The notes beneath the pieces were generated by a model. The model was given only the letters and a program-made list of their open reading frames with translations, made no database searches and was not told where the DNA came from. This document shows positions 8,746 to 18,929 of a stretch of 64,000 bases of DNA, piece by piece (position 1 is the stretch's first letter; each line of letters begins with the position of its first letter). The translations under genes were made by a program, and so were the position numbers. The DNA comes from Acidisphaera sp. L21 (GTDB lineage: Bacteria; Pseudomonadota; Alphaproteobacteria; Acetobacterales; Acetobacteraceae): contig NZ_LMUY01000008.1 of the NCBI RefSeq assembly GCF_009765685.1, positions 53,297 to 117,296 on the forward strand, given 5' to 3'.

Positions 8746-11424
8746 ATGGTAAAGAAAACACCGGACACGCGATCCCGGCTAGGCCAGATCGACGCTATAG
8801 ATGACACGCTTATCCGCGGTTGGGCAGTCGATAAAACCCAATTGAAAGGGCCCGCGACTCTCGTTTTACTTATTGACGATAAAATCGTCGGAGGATTTAC
8901 CTGCACCGACCCCCGACCGGAGCTGAATGCCGAGGGTATTCCCGGGGATCGTCTTGGTTTCCGCTTCCAGCTGCCCCCGGCGGTGATCGATGGCAAGCCG
9001 CACCGCATTCGCATCCGGTTCCGCACCGGGGAGGCGTTGTATTTCGGGCAGGGCGAGCAAGCCAGGGATGAGCTTGAGGTCGTTTTTCAGACCACCGCCA
9101 TCCATGGCGTGGTCGACGGCATGTCCGGCGCGTCCGTCCGTGGCTGGGCGTTCCGCAGCAACCGGGTGACCGGCGAACGCAATGGCAACGTGACGCTGGA
9201 GGTGAGGGCCAACGGGATCCGCATTGGCGCCGTCAAGGCGACGCTGATCCGCAACGACGTGGCCGAAATGTTGGGCTGCGAGCCGCATTGCGGCTTCATG
9301 TACACCCTGCCCACGCGATTTCGCGACGGCAAGCCGTTCGTCCTGGAATTCCACGGCACGCCGGAGGGCGGCCAGATCCAGGGCAGCCCGTTCAACGGCC
9401 GCGTCCTGACACGCGACAGCAGCGACCGTTTGTTCGAGATGTATGCCAAGATCGAGGCGCTCTGCACCCAGGTGTATGCGCTGAAGGATGAACTGCGGAA
9501 CATGGTGTCCGCGGATGAATACGACCTCAGCACCTACAAGCTATGGATGACCAAGTATCTCGACACGTTGCGATCCCGCGTGTTGGCCGAGCGGCGCGGG
9601 CCGGATTACGCGCGGCTCATGGGCGGCGCCTCCAGCAAGGTGTCCGTCATCTGCCCGGTCTACAAACCGGCGGTGGCCGATTTCGTCGCCGCGGTGGAAA
9701 GCGTGCGCCGGCAGAGCTGGACCGACTGGGAGCTGATCCTGGTCGACGATGCCAGCAAATCCCCGCAGCTGACCACGGCCATCGATGCGTTCTGCGCCAA
9801 GGATCCGCGGATCCGCGTCATCCGCCACCCGAAGAACCTCGGCATCAGCGAGGCGACCAATGCCGGCATCGCTGCCGCCACCGGCGAATGGATCGCCCTG
9901 TTCGACCATGACGACCTGCTGGTCGATGTGGCGTTGGAGATCATGTTGCTGGCCGCGCGCAATACTGGCGCCAAGCTGCTGTATTCTGATGAGGACAAGG
10001 TCGATCAATACGGCAATCTGAGCGACCCGCATCTGAAGACGGACTGGAACTACCGGCTGATCCTATCGAACAACTATATCTGCCATCTGCTGTTCGTCGA
10101 GGCCACGACGCTGCGGCAGGTGGGACCGTTCCGCCCAGCCTATGACGGTGCGCAGGACCACGATTTGATCCTCCGGCTGTCCGAAGCCATTCCTGCCACG
10201 CAAATCCACCACGTGCCGGAGATCCTGTATCACTGGCGCAAATCCGCGACCTCCACCGCCGGGCTGCAATCCGCCAAGAGCTACGCGGTCGAGGCCGGGC
10301 GCAAGGCGCTGGCCGACCACCTGGCCCGGCGCAATTTGCCCGCCGCCATCGTGCCGCTGTTCAACTCCACCCTCTACGAGGTCCAGTGGGGTTTCCTGGC
10401 CCAGCCGAAAGTGTCGATTCTGATCCCGTTCAAGGACCAGGTGGAGACGACGAAGCGCTGCGTTGAGGCGATCCTGAAACTGACTGCCTATCGGAATTAC
10501 GAGATCGTGCTGATCGACAATTGGTCGACCGAGCCGAAAACCGAGGCCTGGGTCGATAGCATCCGGTCCAACAAGCGCATCAAGATCATCCGGGTGGAGG
10601 AACCGTTCAACTACTCTCGCATCAATAATTTGGCTGCAAATCAGTTGGAGACGGATTTCTTCCTGTTCCTGAACAACGACGTGTTCGTGCAGCAGGCGGA
10701 TTGGTTGCGCATCATGGTCAACGAGGCCCTGGCCGATCCGCATGTCGGCGCTGTCGGCGCGAAGCTGATCTACCCGAACCAGACCGTGCAGCATGCTGGC
10801 GTGGTGCTGGGTGTTGGTGGCGTGGGTGACCACATGTTCCGCTATGTCCTGTTGGACGCGCCGGGCTACTGCTTCCGTGCGATTTGCGCGCAGGATATGT
10901 CGGCGGTGACGGCGGCGTGCATGCTGTGCCGGGCCGATGCGTTCCGTGCCGTCGGCATGTTCGACGAGGAGCGATTCACCGTCGCGTTCAACGATGTTGA
11001 TCTATGCCTGCGCATCGGCCGCGCCGGGTATCGCATCGTGATGACCCCGGCGATGATTGCCGAACACCACGAGAGCCTCAGCCGTGGGACCGATTTGGCG
11101 GAGCACAATTTGCCGCGATTCTACGGCGAAAACCAGGCGATGGTGGATCGCTGGGGGCCGCTGCTGCTGGACGACCCGTATTACAACCCGCATTTCTCCC
11201 GCGAGGTGGGCATGTTCGAGAAATTGTCGAACGCGTCGTTGCAAGCGGCGCGGGCGCCGTCGTTGCTGAAGAAGCCGGTGCCACGGGCGGTGTTGCCGCC
11301 GGGTTCCAGTTTCCCGGAGCCTACGTCGGATGCCCCCGGCAAACAGATACCTAGCCCGGTCAAAGCGCCGCAACCCAAGGTGAAGCCTAAGTCACCATCG
11401 CGCAAGACGGCGATGGTGAGCTAA
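8746..11424 (+). CDS. Two-domain family 2 glycosyltransferase with N-terminal tandem RGWA domains
   Basis: A protein of 892 residues. Residues ~10-215 hold two similar beta-rich units with the pattern G-x-(V/I)-D...(I/V)RGWA...R-x-(D/E)...GF-x-x-x-LP: LIRGWAVD in the first, SVRGWAFR in the second. A linker with a short coiled-coil-like stretch (~225-280) follows. The first GT2 (GT-A) domain starts near residue 295 at KVSVICPVYKP, with VDDASKSPQ, NLGISEATNAG and FDHDDLLVD (DxD-like). The second starts near 560 at KVSILIPFKDQ, with NNDVFVQQADW and the C-terminal FNDVDLCLRIG and HHESLSRG motifs of rhamnosyltransferase-type GT2 enzymes. The Lys/Pro-rich tail is low complexity. It probably adds two sugars to a surface polysaccharide or glycolipid. 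The 5' end and upstream region are AT-richer than the rest. Confidence 0.88.
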   Translation: MVKKTPDTRSRLGQIDAIDDTLIRGWAVDKTQLKGPATLVLLIDDKIVGGFTCTDPRPELNAEGIPGDRLGFRFQLPPAVIDGKPHRIRIRFRTGEALYFGQGEQARDELEVVFQTTAIHGVVDGMSGASVRGWAFRSNRVTGERNGNVTLEVRANGIRIGAVKATLIRNDVAEMLGCEPHCGFMYTLPTRFRDGKPFVLEFHGTPEGGQIQGSPFNGRVLTRDSSDRLFEMYAKIEALCTQVYALKDELRNMVSADEYDLSTYKLWMTKYLDTLRSRVLAERRGPDYARLMGGASSKVSVICPVYKPAVADFVAAVESVRRQSWTDWELILVDDASKSPQLTTAIDAFCAKDPRIRVIRHPKNLGISEATNAGIAAATGEWIALFDHDDLLVDVALEIMLLAARNTGAKLLYSDEDKVDQYGNLSDPHLKTDWNYRLILSNNYICHLLFVEATTLRQVGPFRPAYDGAQDHDLILRLSEAIPATQIHHVPEILYHWRKSATSTAGLQSAKSYAVEAGRKALADHLARRNLPAAIVPLFNSTLYEVQWGFLAQPKVSILIPFKDQVETTKRCVEAILKLTAYRNYEIVLIDNWSTEPKTEAWVDSIRSNKRIKIIRVEEPFNYSRINNLAANQLETDFFLFLNNDVFVQQADWLRIMVNEALADPHVGAVGAKLIYPNQTVQHAGVVLGVGGVGDHMFRYVLLDAPGYCFRAICAQDMSAVTAACMLCRADAFRAVGMFDEERFTVAFNDVDLCLRIGRAGYRIVMTPAMIAEHHESLSRGTDLAEHNLPRFYGENQAMVDRWGPLLLDDPYYNPHFSREVGMFEKLSNASLQAARAPSLLKKPVPRAVLPPGSSFPEPTSDAPGKQIPSPVKAPQPKVKPKSPSRKTAMVS

Positions 11425-11440
11425 CGGCGCGAGGCCGAAT

Positions 11441-12379
11441 TCAGCGAATATTCGCGATATGGACTGCGATATGGGCGCGGGCGTTCGACTGGTTGGCCCA
11501 CTCCATCATCCGGAGCAACTCGAACAGCACCGGCATTTCTCTTGGGTAACGGTTGGCAGTTTCGATTGCCATGGCGCCGGCCTCGGCTGTCTTGCCGGCC
11601 CAGATGAGCATGTCGATCCGTGACAACGTGCCACCAGAAGACGGATCGCGGTCGTTTTGCGCGGTAATCGAGTCGAACACGTCCTGGACTTCGGCATTGC
11701 CAAAATCGAGGGTTTGGTTGGAAGGATAGGTGTTGGGCCCGCGCTGGAACACGGTGACGTTGCGATAGGTCGCAACACTGCTGGTCATTGTCGCAAGCTG
11801 GCTCAGCAATGGATCTGGATTGGGGTCCACGAAACCCTCGGGTGCGTGCATCGCCAGGGACAGGCGATGGGCGAGATCGAAAACCGTCCCACGCCCGTCC
11901 GGATGGCCGCCCATGTGGGATGCGAACGAGGTCTGCGTATCCTCGATCGCGTAAATTCCGTTGGGTGCCATTGCCGGGTAGAGATGCCGGAACGACCCGA
12001 CCATGTGGTCGACGGCGTGGCTGCCGTCATCGATGATGATGTCGAACGGACCTGCCTCGCGCGACAGCCGGTCCAGCAAATCGTAATCGACCTGCGAGCC
12101 CTGATGAACCTTGACGCGTGGGGAAAGCGACAGCGTCTTGCGTTCGACATCGAGGCCATGGATCGACGCGTTCGGAAAATACTCCGCCCACATCTTCAGT
12201 CCCAGGCCACCGGCCTTTTCCGAGGAATACCCGCCCACGCCGATCTCCAGAAATCGCAGCGGCTGCTCTCGCATGTGCTGGAACAACGCATGATAGATCG
12301 GCGTGTAGAGATGACCGCCATACCTGTCTGATCCATGTCGAATGGCGGCTCGGGTCAGGGCATCAAGTGCTTTGGCCAT
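11441..12379 (-). CDS. Class I SAM-dependent methyltransferase, macrocin-O-methyltransferase-like
   Basis: A 312-residue protein. The opening HGSDRYGGHLYTPIYHALF (about residues 16-34), then RFLEIGVGGYSS (SAM motif I), GLDVERKTL and the FDIIIDDGSHAVDHMVGSFRHLYP segment match the sugar O-methyltransferase group related to TylF/MycE-type macrocin and mycinamicin methyltransferases and cell-surface glycan methyltransferases. The acidic IDDGSH motif is the metal/base site in that group. It lies convergent to the GT2 gene (16-base gap) and divergent from the GT11-like gene, inside a glycan island, so a sugar-hydroxyl substrate is the best guess. The start at 12379 is an ATG (MAKALDALTRAAIRHGSD). 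The acceptor is unknown. Confidence 0.8.
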   Translation of the reverse strand: MAKALDALTRAAIRHGSDRYGGHLYTPIYHALFQHMREQPLRFLEIGVGGYSSEKAGGLGLKMWAEYFPNASIHGLDVERKTLSLSPRVKVHQGSQVDYDLLDRLSREAGPFDIIIDDGSHAVDHMVGSFRHLYPAMAPNGIYAIEDTQTSFASHMGGHPDGRGTVFDLAHRLSLAMHAPEGFVDPNPDPLLSQLATMTSSVATYRNVTVFQRGPNTYPSNQTLDFGNAEVQDVFDSITAQNDRDPSSGGTLSRIDMLIWAGKTAEAGAMAIETANRYPREMPVLFELLRMMEWANQSNARAHIAVHIANIR

Positions 12380-12545
12380 GAGTTGACGTCGCTATCCTGC
12401 AGGGGGGAAGTGAACGGCGATGCGCGTATCAGTAAAGCGCATGGTCGGCACCCTACCGGGTCCGTCCTATCCGGTATAGGGTGGTTGGCTCCATCCGCGT
12501 TATCGATGTTCGGTAGAATTCGTGCAAGAGAAGGTCCGATCTGCG

Positions 12546-13721
12546 ATGCAGCAGAAGAGTATGCCGACGATCCGCATTCGGCCGTTGGGCAATCTCGGCA
12601 ACCAGATGTTCCAATTCATGGCGGCCCAGACAATCGCGTCGCAAGTGCCGGGGAGCGTCATCGCCAATGTCGATATTCCCGAATGGAATTTGCACTATCC
12701 CGATAGCAGCGACGATCCGACCGATCGGCTCGTGTTCGATCATCGGCAGGAGGTGACACAGGTCAGTTTCGTCGATCCAGATGCACTGGCGGCCGCGCTC
12801 AATGCCGAAGCGATTTCGCGTGTGGAGCTGAGTCATTACTGTCAGAACACCGGCAATCTGCTGCCGCCAGCCGGCTACACGGCGTTTTTTCCCTTCGATG
12901 GGGCAGTGGGCGGCGCCGGGCCGGACGAATTGCTGATCAACATCCGCCTGGGCGACATCGCGAACGCGCAACATCCGGACTACGTTTTGCTGCCAATCGC
13001 GTTCTACCGGATGCTCGTCGCCGTCACTGGATTGAGGCCGGTGTTCTTAGGTCAGCTTGACGACGGCGCATATCTGGCCGCGTTGAAGGCCGAATTCCCC
13101 GATGCCGTATACCTCCCCAGCAAAGGTGCCATTGCCGATTTTCAGTTCATCCGGAACTCTTGCAACATTGTGCCCTGCATCAGCACCTTCTCCTGGTGTG
13201 CGGCATGGTTGTCGCAGGCGGACCGGATCATCTTCCCCGTGGCCGGCCTGTTCCACCCGCTGCAGGGCCGCCACGCCTGGCTGCTGCCGCTCGACGACGC
13301 GCGCTATAGTTTCTACGTGTTTCCCATCTACTATTCGGCCCCGCAGGACGCGGCGCTGCACTACCACGCGGGGCTGGAAAACCTCTGGCGGCTGGTCTGC
13401 CCCGGCATGCTGGAGGGCCTGCGGACCGCCCCCCGATACAAACGTCGCAAGGCGGATTTCATCAAACTGTTCGATGCCGCGTTCTACTGCAGGGAATATC
13501 CCGACGTGAGCGAAATCGTGGCCAGCGGCGCGCTCAAATCGGCATTGACGCATTACGTCATGAACGGTTTTGACGAGAACCGGCGGGTGGTGGACATCGA
13601 CCCCAATCGCTATTTTCAGCGCTATGTCCTAGCAGCCATCGAGGTGAGCCAGGGTGACTACACGGACGCGCAACACCATTACATCGCGACCGGGCACAAG
13701 CGCGGCTATCATCTTGGCTAG
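12546..13721 (+). CDS. GT11-like (alpha-1,2-fucosyltransferase family) glycosyltransferase with C-terminal extension
   Basis: A 391-residue protein whose opening IRPLGNLGNQMFQFMAA matches the GT11 hallmark GGLGNQMFQYA. A central LLINIRLGDI stands where GT11 enzymes have HxRRGD-type motif I, and CISTFSWCAAWLS matches the family's SNSTFSWWxAWL. The replacement of the usual HVRRGDY by INIRLGD means the donor-binding arginine is kept but the context is divergent. The last ~90 residues (FDAAFYCREYPDVSEIV then THYVMNGFDENR) resemble the short FDxxxYxxxxPDV...HYxxxG modules found at the ends of other bacterial glycan proteins. The ATG at 12546 has GAGAAGG 11 bases upstream; GTG 12522 and ATG 12561 are alternatives. 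It probably transfers fucose or a related 6-deoxyhexose. Confidence 0.75.
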   Translation: MQQKSMPTIRIRPLGNLGNQMFQFMAAQTIASQVPGSVIANVDIPEWNLHYPDSSDDPTDRLVFDHRQEVTQVSFVDPDALAAALNAEAISRVELSHYCQNTGNLLPPAGYTAFFPFDGAVGGAGPDELLINIRLGDIANAQHPDYVLLPIAFYRMLVAVTGLRPVFLGQLDDGAYLAALKAEFPDAVYLPSKGAIADFQFIRNSCNIVPCISTFSWCAAWLSQADRIIFPVAGLFHPLQGRHAWLLPLDDARYSFYVFPIYYSAPQDAALHYHAGLENLWRLVCPGMLEGLRTAPRYKRRKADFIKLFDAAFYCREYPDVSEIVASGALKSALTHYVMNGFDENRRVVDIDPNRYFQRYVLAAIEVSQGDYTDAQHHYIATGHKRGYHLG

Positions 13722-13729
13722 CCTTTATC

Positions 13730-15586
13730 CTATCGCAACCGCAATTCGGCTCTGGTAGCGGCTTCGGCCATGATCGGGGTGAACCAGGCCTCGTCCGTGC
13801 CCGGCTGTTGAAACCGCGGATCGGTCGCCAGTAAGTCGACGACTTGTTTCAGCCGCTCGCTATCGCGTTGCGCCACCAGCGCCAGAACCTCGACCATGCC
13901 GGGCAGGCTTCGCAAGGTTGCGATCGCCTGGTCCAGATGCGGGGCACAGGCGAGCGCCCTCGTGTCGACACGCGATGCCGGCGAGTCGAACCAGAACCGG
14001 AAATAATGCGCCACCGGCGGCGGCAACGTCTCGGTCGACAGCGGAATGAGGCCGATATCGCCCCGGCCCCGAGTCCGGCGCATCACGAATTCCTCGGCGG
14101 ATTTGGTGAAGTAGTGGTTGATCCAGGCGCCTTGGTCAGTCGGCTCCTTTGCGAAGGCGGATCCGGCCGTGATGTAGTCCTGCACGTGCGGCGTCCCGCT
14201 CGCCGTGCGAAACGACCAGGCAGTGAAATCGTCCCATATGGGAAAGTGGCACTGCGAGTGAATGAACTGCGACGGGCGGCTGATCGCCTTCACATGGAAG
14301 TTCGGCGTCGGTTCCCGGTGCAGACAGCGCTGCGTCACCGGAACGTCGCTGCGGAAAATCTCGTGATGCGCGGTGTAGACGACCCAATTGAGCGCGATCG
14401 CATCCGTCTGCCGCACGGTTATGCTCGCGATGAAGTCGGGCAGTGAGGCGAACCGATTGGTGTCGAACACAATGAACTCGTCGACGTCGATCACCGCCGC
14501 CCAGTCGTAGCCCAGCACGTCCGGCAACATCTGGAAGGCGTGGCCATACGCCTTGCCTTGTGGCCCGATACCGGGACCAACCCGGTTGTGGATCAGCGTA
14601 ATGACCCCGTCCCCCGCCAGGATCGACAGCATCTCGTCCGAACCATCGTTATTGTCGTTGGTATAGATGAAGAACGCCTCGACCCCGATTTCGCGGTGGT
14701 AGGCAATCCACTCGAGCAGGTAAGGCGCCTCGTTCCGGGCGGTGGCAACGATGCAGATGCCACCTCGCGGCGCGGCACTGCGACGCGCGAAGGCGCTGCA
14801 CATATGCGCGGCGGAGGCGTATTTGCCGCCGAACCCGAGGGTCATCAGGACGTCGAAGCGTTCGTCGATCAGCCGTATGCGCGGCCCGGCGGTGCCACCC
14901 TGCCAGCGCACCAGATCAGGCAGGGCATGCGCCGCCCACAAATCGTCCGGCAATGCCCGCGTCAACAAGCGGGCGGCTTCCGGGGCGGTTGCCAGCGCCC
15001 GGCCCACCCACTCGATCTGCTTCGGCGGCAGTACCCGCAGGACCTGGGCGAAATGCGATGGCGACGGCGTCGCCCCTTCGTAGAGATAGGCCAGCACGGC
15101 CGGCCCGTCATGCAGGCGCTGCAGCAAACCGCGCAGTTGCCGCACTTCCTGTTGCACGTAGGCAGGCACCGAAGCCATTGGCTCCAACGACACCCGTTCC
15201 CACGCGCCAGCCTCCCTGCGGTCGATTTCGACCGGGCCAACCCCGCCCTCCACCGGCACCGGGCATAGCAGGAAGCCGGTCAGTGGATGGTATAGGAACG
15301 AGGTGCCGTCCGCGTCCCGCCACACCCGCAGGCTCAGAACGTCATGATGCTCCGGGTCATGCGACAGGTGCAGTGGAACGGACGGCCGCTCCGCTGGGAT
15401 CAGGAAGCCCACGCCCTTGCGGTCCGCCGGCGCCCAAAGCAGCAGTGGGACGTGGTCCCCGACGAGCGTGGGGCCATCGATAGGCACGGGGCCATCGATA
15501 GGCTTGGGGCCATGGCGGACCCGGCCAGTCTCCCGCTCCATGAATAGCCTCGTGCCATGGACGGTCACGACGTCGAACACATCCAT
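13730..15586 (-). CDS. GT92/GT2-like glycosyltransferase with large N-terminal extension
   Basis: A 618-residue protein. From about residue 275 it carries ICIVATARNEAPYLLEWIAYH, FFIYTNDNNDGSDEML and AAVIDVDEFIVF, the signature of the Glyco_tranf_2_4/GT92 (DUF23-like) group, in which DVDEF is the metal-binding DxD. HSQCHFP and WINHYFTKSAEEFVMRR downstream also fit that group. The first ~270 residues are not recognised. The opening VTVHGTRLFMERETGRV could be a beta-trefoil (fascin-like) fold, but that is a guess. An 18-bp tandem repeat encodes PIDGPV/PIDGPT at about residues 28-39. The gene is convergent with the GT11-like gene (8-base gap). Likely role: glycan or glycoprotein decoration at the cell envelope. 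Confidence 0.75.
   Translation of the reverse strand: MDVFDVVTVHGTRLFMERETGRVRHGPKPIDGPVPIDGPTLVGDHVPLLLWAPADRKGVGFLIPAERPSVPLHLSHDPEHHDVLSLRVWRDADGTSFLYHPLTGFLLCPVPVEGGVGPVEIDRREAGAWERVSLEPMASVPAYVQQEVRQLRGLLQRLHDGPAVLAYLYEGATPSPSHFAQVLRVLPPKQIEWVGRALATAPEAARLLTRALPDDLWAAHALPDLVRWQGGTAGPRIRLIDERFDVLMTLGFGGKYASAAHMCSAFARRSAAPRGGICIVATARNEAPYLLEWIAYHREIGVEAFFIYTNDNNDGSDEMLSILAGDGVITLIHNRVGPGIGPQGKAYGHAFQMLPDVLGYDWAAVIDVDEFIVFDTNRFASLPDFIASITVRQTDAIALNWVVYTAHHEIFRSDVPVTQRCLHREPTPNFHVKAISRPSQFIHSQCHFPIWDDFTAWSFRTASGTPHVQDYITAGSAFAKEPTDQGAWINHYFTKSAEEFVMRRTRGRGDIGLIPLSTETLPPPVAHYFRFWFDSPASRVDTRALACAPHLDQAIATLRSLPGMVEVLALVAQRDSERLKQVVDLLATDPRFQQPGTDEAWFTPIMAEAATRAELRLR
15470..15515. repeat. 18-bp tandem repeat, about 2.5 copies, inside the GT92-like gene
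   Basis: Units at 15470-15487 and 15488-15505 read GGGGCCATCGATAGGC plus two variable bases, and a third partial unit starts at 15506. The repeat is in frame and lengthens a Pro/Asp/Gly loop in the encoded protein, so copy-number change would not shift the frame. Confidence 0.8.
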
Positions 15587-15619
15587 TGTCTCAGGCTCCG
15601 TCAGGTGGCGCGCCCCAAG

Positions 15620-16849
<1,230 letters not shown>

Positions 16850-16910
16850 AGCTAGACCTCCGGTACACCAGGGGTCGCGCATAGCCCCGAAGCGCGAAGG
16901 CGGCAAGCAA

Positions 16911-17927
16911 ATGCGGCTTGGTTGGGTGCTCGGAGTGCTTTTGCTCTCGTTCGGGGCTCGGGCCCAAGCGGTATTGGACTCAGCATCCGTGCCGGGGTTG
17001 GGACAGGCGGGCCGGGGGCTCTACAGCGAGTTCCTGCTCTCCAACACGCCCCGCGTGGCCGCCATCGACGGCAACGGTCATATCGGCTGGTACTCTGGCG
17101 GCCAATCCACCGAGGCCGCGGCGGCCCGCGCCATCACCCTGTGCGTGCAGCACGGCGGCATCGACTGCCATCCCTATGCGGAGGATCTGAGCATCGTCTG
17201 GCCGGGGCGGCAATGGCAGCCAACCCTGCCGCCCGGCCCGTTCGTCGACACGATGAATTACGGCTTCGTCCCGGATGCCCGTTTCCTATGGCATGGCCCG
17301 GCGGCCGCGCTGGGGGTCGTGGTCTGGTCGCATGGCACCACAGGCACGGTCGATTCCCGCGGCGTGCAGCCGCCATCTTTCCTGCGCGTGTTCAACGATG
17401 CCGGGTTCGACATCGTGCGGTTCGACCGCGCGCCAATGGTTGACAATCCCATCCGCGCCGCCGGTTGGCTGCGGGATGGGCTCGCGCTGATGCGACGCCA
17501 GGGCTACCGCCTGGTGGTGGCGGCCGGCCAGTCCCGGGGCGGTTGGACATCGCTGCAGATTCTGGACACGGCCGGGCTGGCAGATGTGGTGATCGCGACA
17601 TCCCCGGCGGCCCATGGCTCCGGCGCCAGCCTGAACCTCACGGCGCAGGATGACGATCTGCGCGCCCTGATCGGGAATGCCCAGCCATCCCGCACCCGCG
17701 TCGCCATCGCGCAATTCGCCAACGACCCGTTCATGTCCGACGGCGACACCAGGATCAGCCTGATGGAGCGGCTGCGGCCGAAGACGGGTGGGCTGCTGCT
17801 GATCGACCGGCCGCCCGGGTTGAGCGGACACCTCGCCGCCGGCAGCACCGCGTTCAACCAGCGATTCGCCACCTGCCTGCTGCATTTCGCGACCGAGCCC
17901 AAGCCGCCGGTGACGTGCGCGCCCTAG
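16911..17927 (+). CDS. Exported alpha/beta-hydrolase-like protein
   Basis: A 338-residue protein with a clear Sec signal ([20 protein letters not shown], cleavage near residue 20). In the second half, [11 protein letters not shown] supplies an oxyanion-type HG, and [14 protein letters not shown] holds a nucleophile elbow G-x-S-x-G (GQSRG, about residues 202-206). Late residues GHLAAGS supply a candidate catalytic His. It may belong to the dienelactone-hydrolase/acyl-peptidase-like group, and the periplasmic location suggests an esterase. The first ~120 residues are not recognised. The start is chosen at ATG 16911 because the signal peptide begins there and GAAGG lies 10 bases upstream. The substrate is unknown. 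The gene is convergent with the Crp/Fnr regulator. Confidence 0.75.
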   Translation: MRLGWVLGVLLLSFGARAQAVLDSASVPGLGQAGRGLYSEFLLSNTPRVAAIDGNGHIGWYSGGQSTEAAAARAITLCVQHGGIDCHPYAEDLSIVWPGRQWQPTLPPGPFVDTMNYGFVPDARFLWHGPAAALGVVVWSHGTTGTVDSRGVQPPSFLRVFNDAGFDIVRFDRAPMVDNPIRAAGWLRDGLALMRRQGYRLVVAAGQSRGGWTSLQILDTAGLADVVIATSPAAHGSGASLNLTAQDDDLRALIGNAQPSRTRVAIAQFANDPFMSDGDTRISLMERLRPKTGGLLLIDRPPGLSGHLAAGSTAFNQRFATCLLHFATEPKPPVTCAP

Positions 17928-17942
17928 CGCGATCGCCGCCGG

Positions 17943-18695
17943 CTAGCCGATCGGCGGCGTCCAATCCGCCATCGCCCGCATCAATTCGATCTGGCGTAGC
18001 GTCACCTGGCCGGATCGCATGTCGAACAAACGATCACGACGGATCTGTTGTAGCGTCCGGTTGATGTGAACCACGCTGAGGCCCAACGCGTCGGCCAAAA
18101 CCTCCTGCGTCAGCGGCAGGGCAAAACGGTCGTCGTGAACCGCCCCGATCTGCTGCAGGCGGCTGTGGAATTCCAGCATCAGATGAACGACTCGCTCGTA
18201 TGCGGTCTGCCGGCCCAGCCGGACGATGTGGTCGCGCTGGCGCACATCCTCGGCATAGGCCATGCGGTGCAGCGCGCGCGCCAGGCCGGGCATCACCGGG
18301 CCAGACCCGTCGATCGCCTGCATCAGTGGCCGTGCATCGGCAGTGACGACCTGCGTTAGCGCAATTGCCGTGCGCGATAGGGGCAAGTCGCTGCGGGTGG
18401 GGGAGCCTATGATGTCACCGGGTAGCAGGAAGTCCACAATCTGCCGACGCCCATCCCCCAGCAGCCGCTGATAACACGCCCATCCTGCCAGCAACACCTG
18501 TGGCATCTGGACCTTGCCCTCCGTACACAGCTCGGCCTGGATGGCACTGCTATGCGCCAGCGAGACGTTTTCCCGCAGGATATCCATTTCCTCGGCGGAC
18601 AGGTCTGCAAGACCCGCCATACGCATCACTAAGGGGTTTTCGAACCGTGACGTATCGCTGGACCTAATGGCTGACCAGCTCATATCCGCACGCAT
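17943..18695 (-). CDS. Crp/Fnr-family transcriptional regulator
   Basis: About 250 residues: an N-terminal cyclic-nucleotide-binding-like beta-barrel (LLAGWACYQRLLGDGRRQIVDFLLPGDIIG) and a C-terminal winged helix with LTQEVLADALGLSVVHINRTLQQI, the Crp-type recognition helix. No N-terminal cysteine cluster like that of Fnr is present, so an oxygen-sensing Fe-S role is unlikely. The VDFLLPGDIIG form is common in alphaproteobacterial Crp/Fnr proteins of unknown ligand. The start is uncertain: ATG 18695 has an adjacent GAAAGAG and ATG 18683 is 12 bases further. An upstream extension to 18851 is Arg-rich and looks non-coding. No neighbouring target is obvious. Confidence 0.85.
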   Translation of the reverse strand: MRADMSWSAIRSSDTSRFENPLVMRMAGLADLSAEEMDILRENVSLAHSSAIQAELCTEGKVQMPQVLLAGWACYQRLLGDGRRQIVDFLLPGDIIGSPTRSDLPLSRTAIALTQVVTADARPLMQAIDGSGPVMPGLARALHRMAYAEDVRQRDHIVRLGRQTAYERVVHLMLEFHSRLQQIGAVHDDRFALPLTQEVLADALGLSVVHINRTLQQIRRDRLFDMRSGQVTLRQIELMRAMADWTPPIG

Positions 18696-18929
18696 CTCTT
18701 TCAATATAGGGCGCGACGGCAGACCGGCGCGCGCAGCGTTGCATGCACATCCCGATGGCTCGCGGCGACGGTCGCGTTGGCTAGCGACGATATCACGACG
18801 TCGGTCGCGGTCTCGCATGTCGTGGAAGGATGCGTCATGGTTTCGAAACAACAGGGTCGAGGCTTAGTTCCGGCCATACACCGCCCATCGCATTAATTGA
18901 TAAGGCGAGTGTGTCATTCGTCGACAGCC

